From assembly GCF_042432825.1 (NCBI RefSeq), contig NZ_JBHLWN010000060.1:83417-147416 (forward strand): a stretch of 64,000 nucleotides of DNA, given 5' to 3'. Below are positions 44,141-53,074 of this stretch, piece after piece. Source of the stretch: Gordoniibacillus chartarius (GTDB lineage: Bacteria; Bacillota; Bacilli; Paenibacillales; NBRC-103111). Position numbers and translations under genes: made by a program. The notes under the pieces were generated by a model, which saw only the letters and a program-made list of their open reading frames with translations, did no database searches and was not told where the DNA came from. The first letter of the stretch is position 1. Each line of letters begins with the position of its first letter.

Positions 44141-46954
44141 ATGCATACCATTTTACATAATTATAACGGACAGCTGCTCATCTTATCGTTGTTAATCGCC
44201 TTGCTGTCATCCTATAGTTATATATTGATCTTGCGGCGTTCCTTATCATTGGGAGGCCATTCCCGCCTGATCGGAATGATTACGGGCGGCGCCTCGCTCG
44301 GGTTAGGGTTATGGTCCATGCATTTCATCGCCATGCCGATCCTGCCCGGCGGCCCTGCGCAATTCCAACTGGCTTGGATCATCTTGTCGCTGTTCGTCGC
44401 GGTGGCTGTCGGATGCGCATCCTACCTTCTTGCTTGCGTACGGCCGAGCCGAAGCCGGTTTATCGGTTCCGGGTTATTGACGGGGTGCGGGTACGGGACC
44501 ATGCATATTGTGGCGATGCAATCATTGAACGTGACCTTTGAGCTTAGCTACAAGCCGGACATCATCGTCCTGTTCATCCTGGCCGCTTCTGCCGGCTGCA
44601 CGGCGGAGCTGCTGTTCAACATCCGTCCGTCGGAGAACGGGGAGACTGCGCTGCGCATGCCGACGACACGCGGGCTGCTGCTCGGGGGGTCCATTTTCCT
44701 CCTGCATATCGGTATTATGGACGTCACCCGCATAGCCGACAGAGCGGCCCATCCGCATGGGGCACCCTTCCTGTTCGATATCATACATGCTTATACAATT
44801 ACGATGTGGGTCAGCATCTTCGCTGTGTTCGTCATCGCTGTGCTGCTCGCGGTCTATTACGAGGAACAGCGCCGAATTTGGAGTCAGGCGAGGGAACTGG
44901 AGCAGCGGTACATGTCGCTGTTCGAGAACAATCGGAACATGGTCTTCTGGTTGGACAACCGCGGAGGTATCCGCCAAGTGAACCGGGCAGCCGTCGAGAC
45001 ATTAGGGTATACGGCGGAACAATTCGCAGCGGAGGGCTTTATCCGAACGATTCTGGCCGCCCCCGGCGCCTCCGGGGAGTGGTCTCGCTCCGGCAGCGGC
45101 ATACTCGAGCAGAGGGATACGTACGATTTGCGCTTACGCCATCGCGACGGTCATGAAGTGGAGCTGGCGGTCTCGAATGTACCGATTGTTCAGCAGGGCC
45201 GGCGGATCGGACACTTTGTCGTTGCCGAGGACGTGACGCTGCAGCGTGAAACGGAGCGGGCGCTGAAGCGAAGCGAAGAGCAATATAAGCTCATTACCGA
45301 GCACATGTCGGATCTGATTACCCTGATCGATAGGGAAGGACGATTGCTGTACTGCTCCCCGTCTTATGAGATGGTGCTGGGCCTCAAGCCGGAGGAGATT
45401 GTCGGCAGGTCGGCGCTGGAGTTCGTCCATCCCGACGATGTGTCCCCAGTATTGGAGCGGATTCGTTATGTTCTGGAAACGGGAAAGCCGGCGACGTCCG
45501 AATTCCGGTTCTTTCATAGGGACGGCTATCATTTGGTCATTGATGCACAGGGCGAGCCTATCCTGGACGAGCATGGCAATGTCGCCAAAATTATCGTATC
45601 CAGCCGGGATGCGACGGTTCGCAAGCATGCCGAAGAGCTTATCGACCATATGGCTCATCATGACGCATTGACGGGGCTGCTGAATCGGCGCGCGTTCCAT
45701 GACAAGCTGTCGCTATGCTTGCAGGAGGCGCAGCGGCATCACAGCAAGCTGGGCCTCTTGTTCGTAAATCTCAACCGGTTCAAAACGATTAACGATTCGC
45801 TCGGTTATGCCTATGGCGATATGGTTCTCAAGGAAGTCGCGATGCGCATTCAAGCAGTCGGCGGCACAGCCGTGCTAGCCAGGCTTAGCGGAGACGAATT
45901 CACATTGCTTCTGCCTGCGCTGTCGCAAGCGGAGGAAGCACTTCCGGTTGCGGCACGGATCGTATCTGTACTGTCGGATCCGATTGCGCTTGATGGCCAG
46001 GAGCTGCATGTGACGCCGAGCATCGGCATTGCTGTCTATCCGGTGCATGCCCATGAAGAATCGCTGCTGATTCAATATGCGCATACGGCGTTGTACGTGG
46101 CGAAGGAACGGGGCGGCGACAGCATTCAAATGTACAGCTATGAGCTCAACGAGCGCGGAATGTCGCTTCTGGAGCTCGAGAACGGTCTGCGCAAGGCGCT
46201 GGAGCGGGAGGAGTTCACGCTCGTGTATCAGCCGCAGGTCGATCTTCGAACGCTGAACATTGTCGGAGTGGAGGCGCTCATCCGGTGGTGTCATCCGGAA
46301 CGGGGAATGATCTCGCCATTGGACTTTATTCCGGTAGCTGAAGAAACGGGACTCATTCATTCTCTCGGCGAATGGGTGCTTCGGCAGGCGTGCAGGGAAA
46401 TCGGCGGTTTGAGGTCGGAAGGCTACAGCATTCCGCGGGTGGCCGTCAATTTGTCCGGCGTACAGTTTCGGGATGCCGGCATCGTACGGCTGGTAGGCGA
46501 CGTCCTGAGGGAACAGCAGTTTCCGGCGGATCGTATGGAGCTGGAAATTACGGAAAGCATGGCGATGTACAAGGTAGAGCAGGTCATGGAGAAGCTGGAG
46601 GCGTTCAAACGCATGGGGCTGTCGCTTGCGCTGGACGACTTCGGCACCGGCTATTCGTCGTTAGGGTATTTGCACCGGTTCCCGATCGATACGCTAAAGA
46701 TCGACAAATCGTTCATCAGCACGACCGAGCATTCGGCGATCGTCGGCGCCGTCACGGCGATGGCGGAGAGTCTCAAGATGACGGTGCTGGCCGAAGGCGT
46801 AGAGAAGCCGGCCCAGCTTCAAACGCTTCAGGAGCTTGGCTGCGATTACGGTCAAGGGTACTTGTTCAGCAAACCGCTGACGCTTTCGGAGCTGAAAGAG
46901 GTTCTGGCGGACCATACCAGGTATGGGAATATATCTGAAGTGTCAAGCCGCTGA
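44141..46954 (+). CDS. MHYT-PAS-PAS-GGDEF-EAL cyclic-di-GMP turnover protein
   Basis: A 937-residue membrane protein. The N-terminal ~240 residues are a seven-helix MHYT sensor (WSMHFIAM, GTMHIVAM; the third motif is weak), which may bind a metal and sense gases. Two PAS domains follow (~255-365 and ~375-500). The GGDEF domain has S583-G-D-E-F instead of GGDEF and no RxxD inhibitory site. The EAL domain keeps E711-A-L and D832-D833-F-G-T-G, so phosphodiesterase activity is likely; cyclase activity is uncertain. It probably lowers or tunes c-di-GMP for motility and matrix. A terminator stem overlaps its stop codon. The gene starts 87 bases after the PAP2 gene. Confidence 0.92.
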   Translation: MHTILHNYNGQLLILSLLIALLSSYSYILILRRSLSLGGHSRLIGMITGGASLGLGLWSMHFIAMPILPGGPAQFQLAWIILSLFVAVAVGCASYLLACVRPSRSRFIGSGLLTGCGYGTMHIVAMQSLNVTFELSYKPDIIVLFILAASAGCTAELLFNIRPSENGETALRMPTTRGLLLGGSIFLLHIGIMDVTRIADRAAHPHGAPFLFDIIHAYTITMWVSIFAVFVIAVLLAVYYEEQRRIWSQARELEQRYMSLFENNRNMVFWLDNRGGIRQVNRAAVETLGYTAEQFAAEGFIRTILAAPGASGEWSRSGSGILEQRDTYDLRLRHRDGHEVELAVSNVPIVQQGRRIGHFVVAEDVTLQRETERALKRSEEQYKLITEHMSDLITLIDREGRLLYCSPSYEMVLGLKPEEIVGRSALEFVHPDDVSPVLERIRYVLETGKPATSEFRFFHRDGYHLVIDAQGEPILDEHGNVAKIIVSSRDATVRKHAEELIDHMAHHDALTGLLNRRAFHDKLSLCLQEAQRHHSKLGLLFVNLNRFKTINDSLGYAYGDMVLKEVAMRIQAVGGTAVLARLSGDEFTLLLPALSQAEEALPVAARIVSVLSDPIALDGQELHVTPSIGIAVYPVHAHEESLLIQYAHTALYVAKERGGDSIQMYSYELNERGMSLLELENGLRKALEREEFTLVYQPQVDLRTLNIVGVEALIRWCHPERGMISPLDFIPVAEETGLIHSLGEWVLRQACREIGGLRSEGYSIPRVAVNLSGVQFRDAGIVRLVGDVLREQQFPADRMELEITESMAMYKVEQVMEKLEAFKRMGLSLALDDFGTGYSSLGYLHRFPIDTLKIDKSFISTTEHSAIVGAVTAMAESLKMTVLAEGVEKPAQLQTLQELGCDYGQGYLFSKPLTLSELKEVLADHTRYGNISEVSSR

Positions 46955-46972
46955 TCCAACCAGCGGCTTTTG
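46945..46972 (+). terminator. Terminator overlapping the stop of the c-di-GMP gene
   Basis: AAGCCGCTG pairs with CAGCGGCTT, followed by TTG. The stem includes the stop codon at 46952-46954. Confidence 0.75.
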
Positions 46973-47013
46973 ATGCTCGTTCATGCGAAAGTGCAGATAT
47001 TTTGCTCATTCGC

Positions 47014-47249
47014 CGGTTATCGGCAGCGTAAATGCCCGCATTTTCGCAGTAACCGGAATCAGGCAAGCTGGCTGTGCGAATGATTCCTGCAAAGTATGCA
47101 GGCATGAATCGACAGCCTCTTTGAGGGCGTTATAATCCGGCAATCAGGAAAAATCAAGCCCAATTACATCAATTGACATTCGATAGTACCGCCAAAGTCC
47201 GCTATTTTGAAGGAAAAGTGCATTAGCGGTAAAATAAGGCCTTCAAAAT
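47014..47249. repeat. Cluster of three long imperfect palindromes
   Basis: The gap 46973-47478 has no gene I can support. It holds (1) 47014-47057: CCGGTTA/TAACCGG with inner AAATG/CATTT; (2) 47071-47118: GGCTGT/ACAGCC with inner GATTC/GAATC and CCTGCA/TGCAGG; (3) 47204-47249: ATTTTGAAGG/CCTTCAAAAT, interleaved with CCGCTA/TAGCGG. They look like intergenic dispersed repeats or a structured RNA. No promoter is clear. Confidence 0.6.
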
Positions 47250-47285
47250 CGTTAACGAACCGCATCAGCCGAGCCAAGCCCCCAT

Positions 47286-47322
47286 AAAAAAGCCGAGGCC
47301 ATCCCTGACGCGGGAGGCCCCG
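47286..47322 (-). terminator. Terminator of the GT2 gene
   Basis: On the minus strand CCGGGGCC pairs with GGCCTCGG (with wobble), followed by CTTTTTTA. It lies about 155 bases after the stop of the glycosyltransferase gene. Confidence 0.65.
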
Positions 47323-47478
47323 GTATAGATTTACATATCGCTGAGCTCAATAAGCGGCATATCATTGGCCGGGAAACTCGCGTCGGCTATCTATTCATTT
47401 CGTTTCATAACTGCTCTTTGTGCCCGTCATTCATGCTTTGCATACGAGGAATGGACCGGCTAACCGTTCAGGGCATAT

Positions 47479-48657
47479 TCATTCGCGCATACGCTTCAGG
47501 TCCCGGAGCGAATAAAACGTGCCTCGCCAGTACATGCCCCCCTGCTTCAGCGTCAGCACTACCGTGCGAACGATCACGCCCATCATCAGAAGCGCGTTCC
47601 ACGGCAGCATCCACACATCGGAAGCGGAATAGGGAGACAGCGCCTTCACGCAGCGAGCGTACAGATACCCTTGTGCAAGCAGCGAAGCGGCAAAGATCAG
47701 CTTCAGGTACAGGTTTGGAGCGAGCAGCAGACCGAGTACCGGAACGATGAAAATCAAGCCGAGACCGAGGCAGCCCAGCAGCGCCAGCAGCGTACTGTAG
47801 CGGAAGCCGGCGAACATATTTTTCTCGAAGCCGTGCACAGCTTCCTTCAGCGACCGGTACCACTCTACTTCAAGCAGCCGGTACGCGCTCAGGAGCCGCT
47901 GCCGGCTGCCGCTCCGTTTCAGCCGGTTGCCCAGCTCAAGGTCATCGTCGGCACGTAGCTTGAGAGCGGCGTGGGTTCCGATCGCCTCATAGGCCGTGCG
48001 GCTGACGAGATTAAAGGCGCCGATGCCCATTCCCTGCCGGCGGCTGTTGTCGTCGTTCGACCGCCAAGGCCGGACGGCAAGCGAGAAGGCGAACAGGAAG
48101 AAATGAATAAAGCTGCGCAGCGCATAGCTGCGGGCTCGCAAATATGGGGACAGCGTCAAGTGGTCGATGCCGCCGCCAAGCGCATAGGCGACCGCCTTGC
48201 GGATCGCGCTGCGATGAAAGCGGACGTCGGCGTCCGTAAACAGCAGATACGATCCGCGCGACTGCAAATAGCCTTGGTAGAGAGCATGATTTTTGCCGAG
48301 CCAGCCCTCGGGCAGCGCGGTGATATGAATGACGCGGAGATTGATCTCCAGCTCCCGCTTGCCTTCGGACCAGCGGCGCAGCTCGTCGAGCCGTGTGCCC
48401 GTACCGTCCCGGGAGCGGTCGTTAATAGCGATGATCTCAAGGCGGGGATAATCTTGATCGAGCAGGTGGCGGACGGTGTCGCGGATGCTGTCCTCCTCCT
48501 CCTTGGCTGTCAGAATCACGGAGACAAGCGGCGGCTCCTTAGGCAGCAGCCGGTCTTCCGGCAGCTCGCCGATCGTCCGCAATCCGCGCAGACCGTCTAC
48601 GGTGGCCAGCAGCCAGAACAGGGCAATCAGGATGGAAAGCAAGGCAAGTATAGACAT
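47479..48657 (-). CDS. Family 2 glycosyltransferase (membrane)
   Basis: A 392-residue protein. TM at 3-22, then the GT-A domain: PLVSVILTAKEEEDSIRDTVRHLLDQDYPRLEIIAINDRSRDGT (nucleotide-sugar site), LFTDADVRF (the DxD metal site) and RADDDLELGNRLKRSG (acceptor side). Two to three membrane helices follow (ALLGCLGLGLIFIVPVLGLLLAP, a second, and a third near LPWNALLMMGVIV). The layout resembles GTs that glycosylate carotenoids or lipids (CrtQ-like), but the acceptor is not readable. AGGAGGACCT before ATG 48657 fixes the start; longer frames lack a site. It is transcribed away from yyaC. Confidence 0.85.
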   Translation of the reverse strand: MSILALLSILIALFWLLATVDGLRGLRTIGELPEDRLLPKEPPLVSVILTAKEEEDSIRDTVRHLLDQDYPRLEIIAINDRSRDGTGTRLDELRRWSEGKRELEINLRVIHITALPEGWLGKNHALYQGYLQSRGSYLLFTDADVRFHRSAIRKAVAYALGGGIDHLTLSPYLRARSYALRSFIHFFLFAFSLAVRPWRSNDDNSRRQGMGIGAFNLVSRTAYEAIGTHAALKLRADDDLELGNRLKRSGSRQRLLSAYRLLEVEWYRSLKEAVHGFEKNMFAGFRYSTLLALLGCLGLGLIFIVPVLGLLLAPNLYLKLIFAASLLAQGYLYARCVKALSPYSASDVWMLPWNALLMMGVIVRTVVLTLKQGGMYWRGTFYSLRDLKRMRE

Positions 48658-48760
48658 AGAGGTCCTCCTATGGAACAATAACGAGTATCGAATGCGGCTG
48701 ATGACCGCATTATAGCACGAAAGCCGGCTGCATTCAGCCGGTGTGAAGGAGGGACGGCGT

Positions 48761-49294
48761 ATGACGGACAAGGATGAAGAGAGGAAGGAGTATTGGCGAA
48801 AGCTGAAGGGCGAACAGCTGGACCAATTTTTCATGAGCGTGCTTCGGGAGCAGGGAGAGAACGCCGGGCCGTTCGCTTTCGTTTGTATCGGAACGGACCG
48901 CTCCACCGGCGATGCACTGGGACCGCTGGTCGGTACGATGCTGCAGGAGGCCGGTTACCCGCATGTCATCGGTACGCTGGAGCAGCCGTGCGACGCGAGC
49001 AATCTCGCAGCCCGCATACCGGCGGAAATTCCCCCTGAAGCAACGGTCATCGCGATTGATGCGGGACTCGGGCAGCCGGCCTCCGTCGGGCTGTTTCAAG
49101 TGTCGAATCAGCCTCTCTGCCCCGGCAAGTCGGTCGGCAAGTCGCTGCCGGTCGTCGGCGACTACGCCGTCGCCGCTTTCGTCAATGCCGACGGCCCGCG
49201 GCAAATCCAGGTGCTGCAGAGCACTTCGCTATACCGGGTCATGACGATGGCCAAGCAGCTGGCGGATGCGATCATTCGCGTGCTTCCCCGTTAA
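48761..49294 (+). CDS. yyaC: Spore protease YyaC-like protein
   Basis: A 177-residue protein of the DUF1256/YyaC family. The core FVCIGTDRSTGDALGPLVGTML with VIGTLEQPCDASNL, VIAIDAGLG, and GKSVGKSLPVVGDYAVAAFVNADG resembles the fold of GPR germination proteases, to which YyaC is related. It is found only in endospore formers, which supports the assignment of the organism. GAAGGAGGGA stands before ATG 48761. Its TAA stop lies in TTAA (49291-49294), which also holds the stop of the convergent def gene. Function in spores is not established. Confidence 0.9.
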   Translation: MTDKDEERKEYWRKLKGEQLDQFFMSVLREQGENAGPFAFVCIGTDRSTGDALGPLVGTMLQEAGYPHVIGTLEQPCDASNLAARIPAEIPPEATVIAIDAGLGQPASVGLFQVSNQPLCPGKSVGKSLPVVGDYAVAAFVNADGPRQIQVLQSTSLYRVMTMAKQLADAIIRVLPR

Positions 49295-49803
49295 CGTCCG
49301 GATAAACGCAGCACGTCGAGGAGCGGGACCGCTGCGTTGTTGTCTTCCCGGTACAGCCATGGCTCGCGGACATGATCAATGAACAGGATACCGTTCAAGT
49401 GATCGATTTCATGCTGGATGCACCGCGCCAAATACCCTTCCGCCTCGAGGCGGAACGTACCCCCGTGGCGGTCCAAGCTCGTAACGGCGACCCGCATGGC
49501 CCGGGTCACGTTGCCGTAGAAGCCCGGATAAGAGAGACAAGCCTCCGCGCCGTATTGTTCGCCGCTGCTGTGAACGATCTCCGGATCGATCAGCTCGATC
49601 AATCCGTCCCCGCAATCCATGACGACGACTCTGCGCAGAATGCCGACCTGCGGGGCAGCCAGCCCGGCGCGTCCTTCTTTGGCGTATAACGTTTCTTTCA
49701 TATCATCCAACAATTTCACGATTTTCGGAGTGATTTGCTCGACCGGCTTGGCTCGTTTACGGAGAATGGGATCGCCGAACGGGAGTATCGCTTTGACGGT
49801 CAT
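49291..49803 (-). CDS. def: Peptide deformylase
   Basis: A 170-residue deformylase that removes the formyl group from the initiator methionine. The three motifs are there: RAGLAAPQVG (GxGLAAPQ), EACLSYPG (normally EGCLS, so Gly is Ala; the metal Cys is kept) and QHEIDHLNG (HEIDH, metal His residues and catalytic Glu). GGAGCG precedes the ATG. It starts 3 bases after the end of the XRE regulator gene on the same strand, so they form an operon. The usual neighbours fmt and priA are absent; this may be a second deformylase, as Bacillus has two. Confidence 0.93.
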   Translation of the reverse strand: MTVKAILPFGDPILRKRAKPVEQITPKIVKLLDDMKETLYAKEGRAGLAAPQVGILRRVVVMDCGDGLIELIDPEIVHSSGEQYGAEACLSYPGFYGNVTRAMRVAVTSLDRHGGTFRLEAEGYLARCIQHEIDHLNGILFIDHVREPWLYREDNNAAVPLLDVLRLSGR

Positions 49804-49806
49804 CGG

Positions 49807-50055
49807 TTACGCTCCTTCCGTCCTGGCGGCAGCCTGCGGCGTATACGCCCACAAATCGTTCGGCGTACAGTCGAGTGCGGTGCACAGCGCGTCCATCGTC
49901 TCGGCTTTGACCTGTTTCGGCTGCGACGTGATCAGGGCGGAGATGGAAGGCGCCGAGAGCCGGTAGCCGGCCTTCTCCAGAAGAAGGCGCTGCAGAGCGG
50001 CGCCTGACCATATGCCTCTTTGCGCCATCAGCTGACGCAGCATCCAGACGATCAT
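49807..50055 (-). CDS. XRE-type helix-turn-helix regulator
   Basis: An 82-residue single-domain regulator. The helix-turn-helix runs through AALQRLLLEKAGYRLSAPSISALITSQPKQVKAETMDALCTALDCTPNDLWAYTP, like the YozG/HTH_26 group. It begins MIVWMLRQLMAQRG. The start follows GAGG after 13 bases; an overlapping out-of-frame ATG (ATGAAACGATGA) sits between. It is immediately upstream of def and divergent from an ABC exporter, with two dyads in the space between. This suggests that it represses its own operon and perhaps the exporter (inference). Confidence 0.85.
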   Translation of the reverse strand: MIVWMLRQLMAQRGIWSGAALQRLLLEKAGYRLSAPSISALITSQPKQVKAETMDALCTALDCTPNDLWAYTPQAAARTEGA

Positions 50056-50075
50056 CGTTTCATATACCTCACTTA

Positions 50076-50110
50076 TTAGGTTTTAACTAAAATTATTAGG
50101 TACTACCTAA
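50076..50110. promoter_or_regulatory. Paired operator sites between XRE gene and ABC exporter
   Basis: TTAGGTTTTAACTAA (50076-50090) and TTAGGTACTACCTAA (50096-50110) are two dyads spaced 20 bases apart. The second is a perfect TTAGGT-N3-ACCTAA. They lie just upstream of the XRE start and upstream of the exporter gene, where a dimeric regulator could control both. Confidence 0.65.
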
Positions 50111-50188
50111 ATTATCATGGATTTGGATGGTAAAGCAAGTATAATACAGTTCATAGAAGCCGAGTTCGGGATCGGAGGGGGTATTCCA

Positions 50189-52009
50189 GTGCGAGATTCA
50201 TCGATGCGCGGCATCGTTCCGAGCGGCGGAGGCCGTGGGGAGCGCGGCGGCAAGGCGAGCTTCAAGGAAGTGTCGCTGCTTCGCATATTGCGGCTGTTCC
50301 GTCCCTACGCCGGGCAGATGACGGCCATTCTGGCGCTGGCTCTCGGGGGAGCGGTAATCGGGCTCATCCCGCCGCTTGTCATGCGGGAAGCGATCGATCA
50401 TGCGATTCCGCGCGGCGAACTGTCCGGTTTGCTTGGGCTGGTCGGTCTGATGGTGGCGCTCCCGGTCATCAGCGGCATGCTGGGCTTGTGGCAAAACCAT
50501 CTCAACACGAAGGTCGGGCAGGCCGTGATGCGGGATATTCGGGGATCGCTGTTTCGCAATTTGCAGCGGCAATCGATGGCCTTCTTTACGGCCTCCCGGT
50601 CGGGGGAAGTGATTCAACGGCTGACGGGCGACGTCCAGGCGGTGCAAAATGTCGTAACGAACACCGTTGTCTCGTCCATTACTCAGATCGTCATCGTCGT
50701 GACGACGCTGGCCATTTTATTTTCGCTGGATTGGCGGCTTGCCTTGCTCTCCACGATCATTCTCCCGTTGTTCGTGCTGCCGGTACGCAAGGTAGGCAAT
50801 GTCCGCAGGAAGCTGCGCGGCGAGACGCAGAAGGTGCGGGGTGAAATGTCGACGTTGCTGGGGGAAATCTTCGGCGTGTCGGGGGCGCTGCTGACCCGGA
50901 TTTTCGGCCGGGAGGTCCAGCAGGAACGGGAATTCGAAACGATGAACCAGCAGGTAATGGATTTGGAGCTAAGGCTCAATCTGGTGGGAAGGTGGTTCGG
51001 CCTGCTGCTGGGGCTGTTGGGGCCGCTTGGAACGGCGCTCATCTTCCTGTACGGGGGTTATGCGGTGATGAACGGGACGATGACAATCGGCGGCATCGTG
51101 GCGTTTACCGCTTATGTCGGGAGGCTGTACGGGCCGGTCGGCACGCTGCTGAACCTGCACGTCGAAGTCGCTACGGCGCTGGGCGTATTTCAGCGCTTGT
51201 TTGAGTACGAGGATTTGAAGCCTGACGTTACGGACCGGCCGAATGCTGCCGCAATGAGGGAAGTGGCAGGGCATATCGCCTATCGCGATGTGACGTTCGC
51301 TTATGTTGCCGGGAAGGAGGCGCTGCGCGGCATTTCGTTCGAGGCGAGGCCGGGAGAAACCGTAGCGCTCGTCGGTCCGAGCGGCGCCGGGAAATCGACG
51401 TTAATCAGCTTAATGGCGCGGCTGTATGATCCGACCGGCGGGAGTGTGGAGCTGGACGGGCGGGACCTGCGCGATATCCGGCTGGAGTCGCTGCGCTCCC
51501 ATATCGCTTATGTGACGCAGGAGTCGTTCCTGTTTCACGCGACGATCGCGGAAAATTTACGGTTTGCCCGCAGCGATGCGTCGCAGGAGGAGCTGGAAGA
51601 GGCGTGCCGCAGAGCGTATATACACGATTTCATTGCGGCGCTGCCGCGCGGCTACGATACGGCGGTGGGCGAACGAGGCCATCGGCTGTCCGGCGGGGAG
51701 CGGCAGCGTCTCGCCATCGCCCGCGCGATGCTGAAGAACCCCCGTATCCTCATTCTCGACGAAGCGACGTCGCATCTCGATTCCGAATCGGAGGCGTACG
51801 TGCAGGCCGCTCTTGAGGAGCTGATGCGCGAGCGGACGACGCTGGTTATTGCGCACCGGCTGTCGACGGTGTTGACGGCGGACCGCATTCTTGTGCTGGA
51901 TGGCGGACGGATCGTCGAGCGGGGGACGCACAGCCAGCTGCTTGCGCTGAACGGCTTATACGCGAGGCTGTATCGGACGCAGTTCGAGCGAGTGCCGGGT
52001 GAAAGGTGA
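50189..52009 (+). CDS. ABC exporter, fused membrane and ATPase domains
   Basis: About 606 residues, a half-size exporter that dimerises. Six membrane helices fill ~50-330 (MTAILALALGGAVIGLIPPLVM, LLGLLGPLGTALIFLYGG, and others). The ATPase has Walker A GPSGAGKST, Q-loop YVTQESF, signature LSGGERQR, Walker B ILILDEAT and H-loop IAHRLST. This type exports lipids, peptides or drugs. GTG 50189 is preferred with GGAGGGG 8 bases before it; the ATG at 50117 has no site and would add 24 residues that overlap the promoter. The N-terminus (RGIVPSGGGRGERGG) is flexible. It may be controlled by the divergent XRE protein. Confidence 0.88.
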   Translation: MRDSSMRGIVPSGGGRGERGGKASFKEVSLLRILRLFRPYAGQMTAILALALGGAVIGLIPPLVMREAIDHAIPRGELSGLLGLVGLMVALPVISGMLGLWQNHLNTKVGQAVMRDIRGSLFRNLQRQSMAFFTASRSGEVIQRLTGDVQAVQNVVTNTVVSSITQIVIVVTTLAILFSLDWRLALLSTIILPLFVLPVRKVGNVRRKLRGETQKVRGEMSTLLGEIFGVSGALLTRIFGREVQQEREFETMNQQVMDLELRLNLVGRWFGLLLGLLGPLGTALIFLYGGYAVMNGTMTIGGIVAFTAYVGRLYGPVGTLLNLHVEVATALGVFQRLFEYEDLKPDVTDRPNAAAMREVAGHIAYRDVTFAYVAGKEALRGISFEARPGETVALVGPSGAGKSTLISLMARLYDPTGGSVELDGRDLRDIRLESLRSHIAYVTQESFLFHATIAENLRFARSDASQEELEEACRRAYIHDFIAALPRGYDTAVGERGHRLSGGERQRLAIARAMLKNPRILILDEATSHLDSESEAYVQAALEELMRERTTLVIAHRLSTVLTADRILVLDGGRIVERGTHSQLLALNGLYARLYRTQFERVPGER

Positions 52010-52089
52010 GCATTCGAATCTGGCTGCATGTCCAACTTAGAAGGCGTTGAAATAGTCAGGAACGGGGTGAAAATGGACGTCGAACGCGT

Positions 52090-52926
52090 ATGAACGCAAT
52101 ACAATTTTCCCTATTGCAGCCTTCGCCTCAATTATCGCGTGATGTCGAGAGCATTCGCGTCACGACGCACCCGGGCAGCGTAGCGGCTGAAGTAAGCGTA
52201 TGTCCAAGCGGCTATCCCGGGATCGTGTTCCAGCTTGCCAAGGACGGTACGGCGGCTATCGAACGAATTGTCATGCGAAGGGCGCAGCAAACCGAAATAC
52301 CGCTCTTATTCCTGCATGGTCAGGATTCGGAGCCGAGTGTGATGCACTTCAAAGCGATCCCTTTTACCACGATACAGGTCGTCTTCAAATCGCATGCCCT
52401 GTACTCGTTGTTTGGCTTCGACGCTTCCACGCTGCGCGGCGGCAGCTTGCCGCCCGAGCAGTTCGGGGCGAAAGAATTGGAGAGAACCATGCTGTTAACC
52501 CAATCGAACACGGAAAGGGTAACGCTGATCGAACAGTTCCTGATCGAAAGGCTGGAGCAAACGAACAAAAGAGACGAGCTGATCGAACAGATGCTGACGT
52601 ATATGCGGGAGCGGATTGCCGAGCTTTCGGTGCGTCGCGTATTGTCCGACTTTCCGATCTCGGAGCGGCAATTTCAGAAGCGGTTTGCCCGCGTAGTCGG
52701 CATGCCGCCGCAATTGTACATCAGGCTCATCCGGGTTAATGAAGCGATACGCCTGCTCAAGTCACGACAGTTCGACCGGTTGGCGGATGTTGCGTATCAA
52801 TTGAACTATTTTGATCAATCCCATTTTATCAGGGAAATGAAAAGATTCTCATTCATTAACCCCAAAAGCTTGACGATGCAAGAAAGAGGGCTTCACGTCG
52901 ACGAAACGGGGGCTTCTTACACCTAA
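52090..52926 (+). CDS. AraC-family transcriptional regulator
   Basis: A 278-residue regulator. The N-terminal half (~1-150) is a cupin-like sensor of unknown ligand (GYPGIVFQLAKDG, TTIQVVFKSHALYSLFGFD). The C-terminal double helix-turn-helix includes SVRRVLSDFPISERQFQKRFARVVGMPPQLYIRLIRVNEAIRLLKSRQF and LADVAYQLNYFDQSHFIREMKRF, the classic second helix-turn-helix. The end PKSLTMQERG departs from the common SPxxYR. The start at 52090 has only a weak ribosome site. It follows the ABC exporter by 80 bases and precedes a DHFR-like gene; either could be its target. Confidence 0.88.
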   Translation: MNAIQFSLLQPSPQLSRDVESIRVTTHPGSVAAEVSVCPSGYPGIVFQLAKDGTAAIERIVMRRAQQTEIPLLFLHGQDSEPSVMHFKAIPFTTIQVVFKSHALYSLFGFDASTLRGGSLPPEQFGAKELERTMLLTQSNTERVTLIEQFLIERLEQTNKRDELIEQMLTYMRERIAELSVRRVLSDFPISERQFQKRFARVVGMPPQLYIRLIRVNEAIRLLKSRQFDRLADVAYQLNYFDQSHFIREMKRFSFINPKSLTMQERGLHVDETGASYT

Positions 52927-52947
52927 CGGCAGGCATTCCTATTCCTT

Positions 52948-52973
52948 CCGCATCGCGCTTCGGCGGTTTTTTT
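52948..52973 (+). terminator. Terminator of the AraC-family gene
   Basis: CCGC pairs with GCGG around an 11-base loop, followed by TTTTTTT. Confidence 0.7.
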
Positions 52974-53074
52974 GCGTCAACGGGCAGCGGCGCCCGGAAC
53001 GACGGGATTATACAATTCAACAGACGAGCATCTCTGTATGATGGTCATAATCCAATCGCAGGGAGTGATCGACT

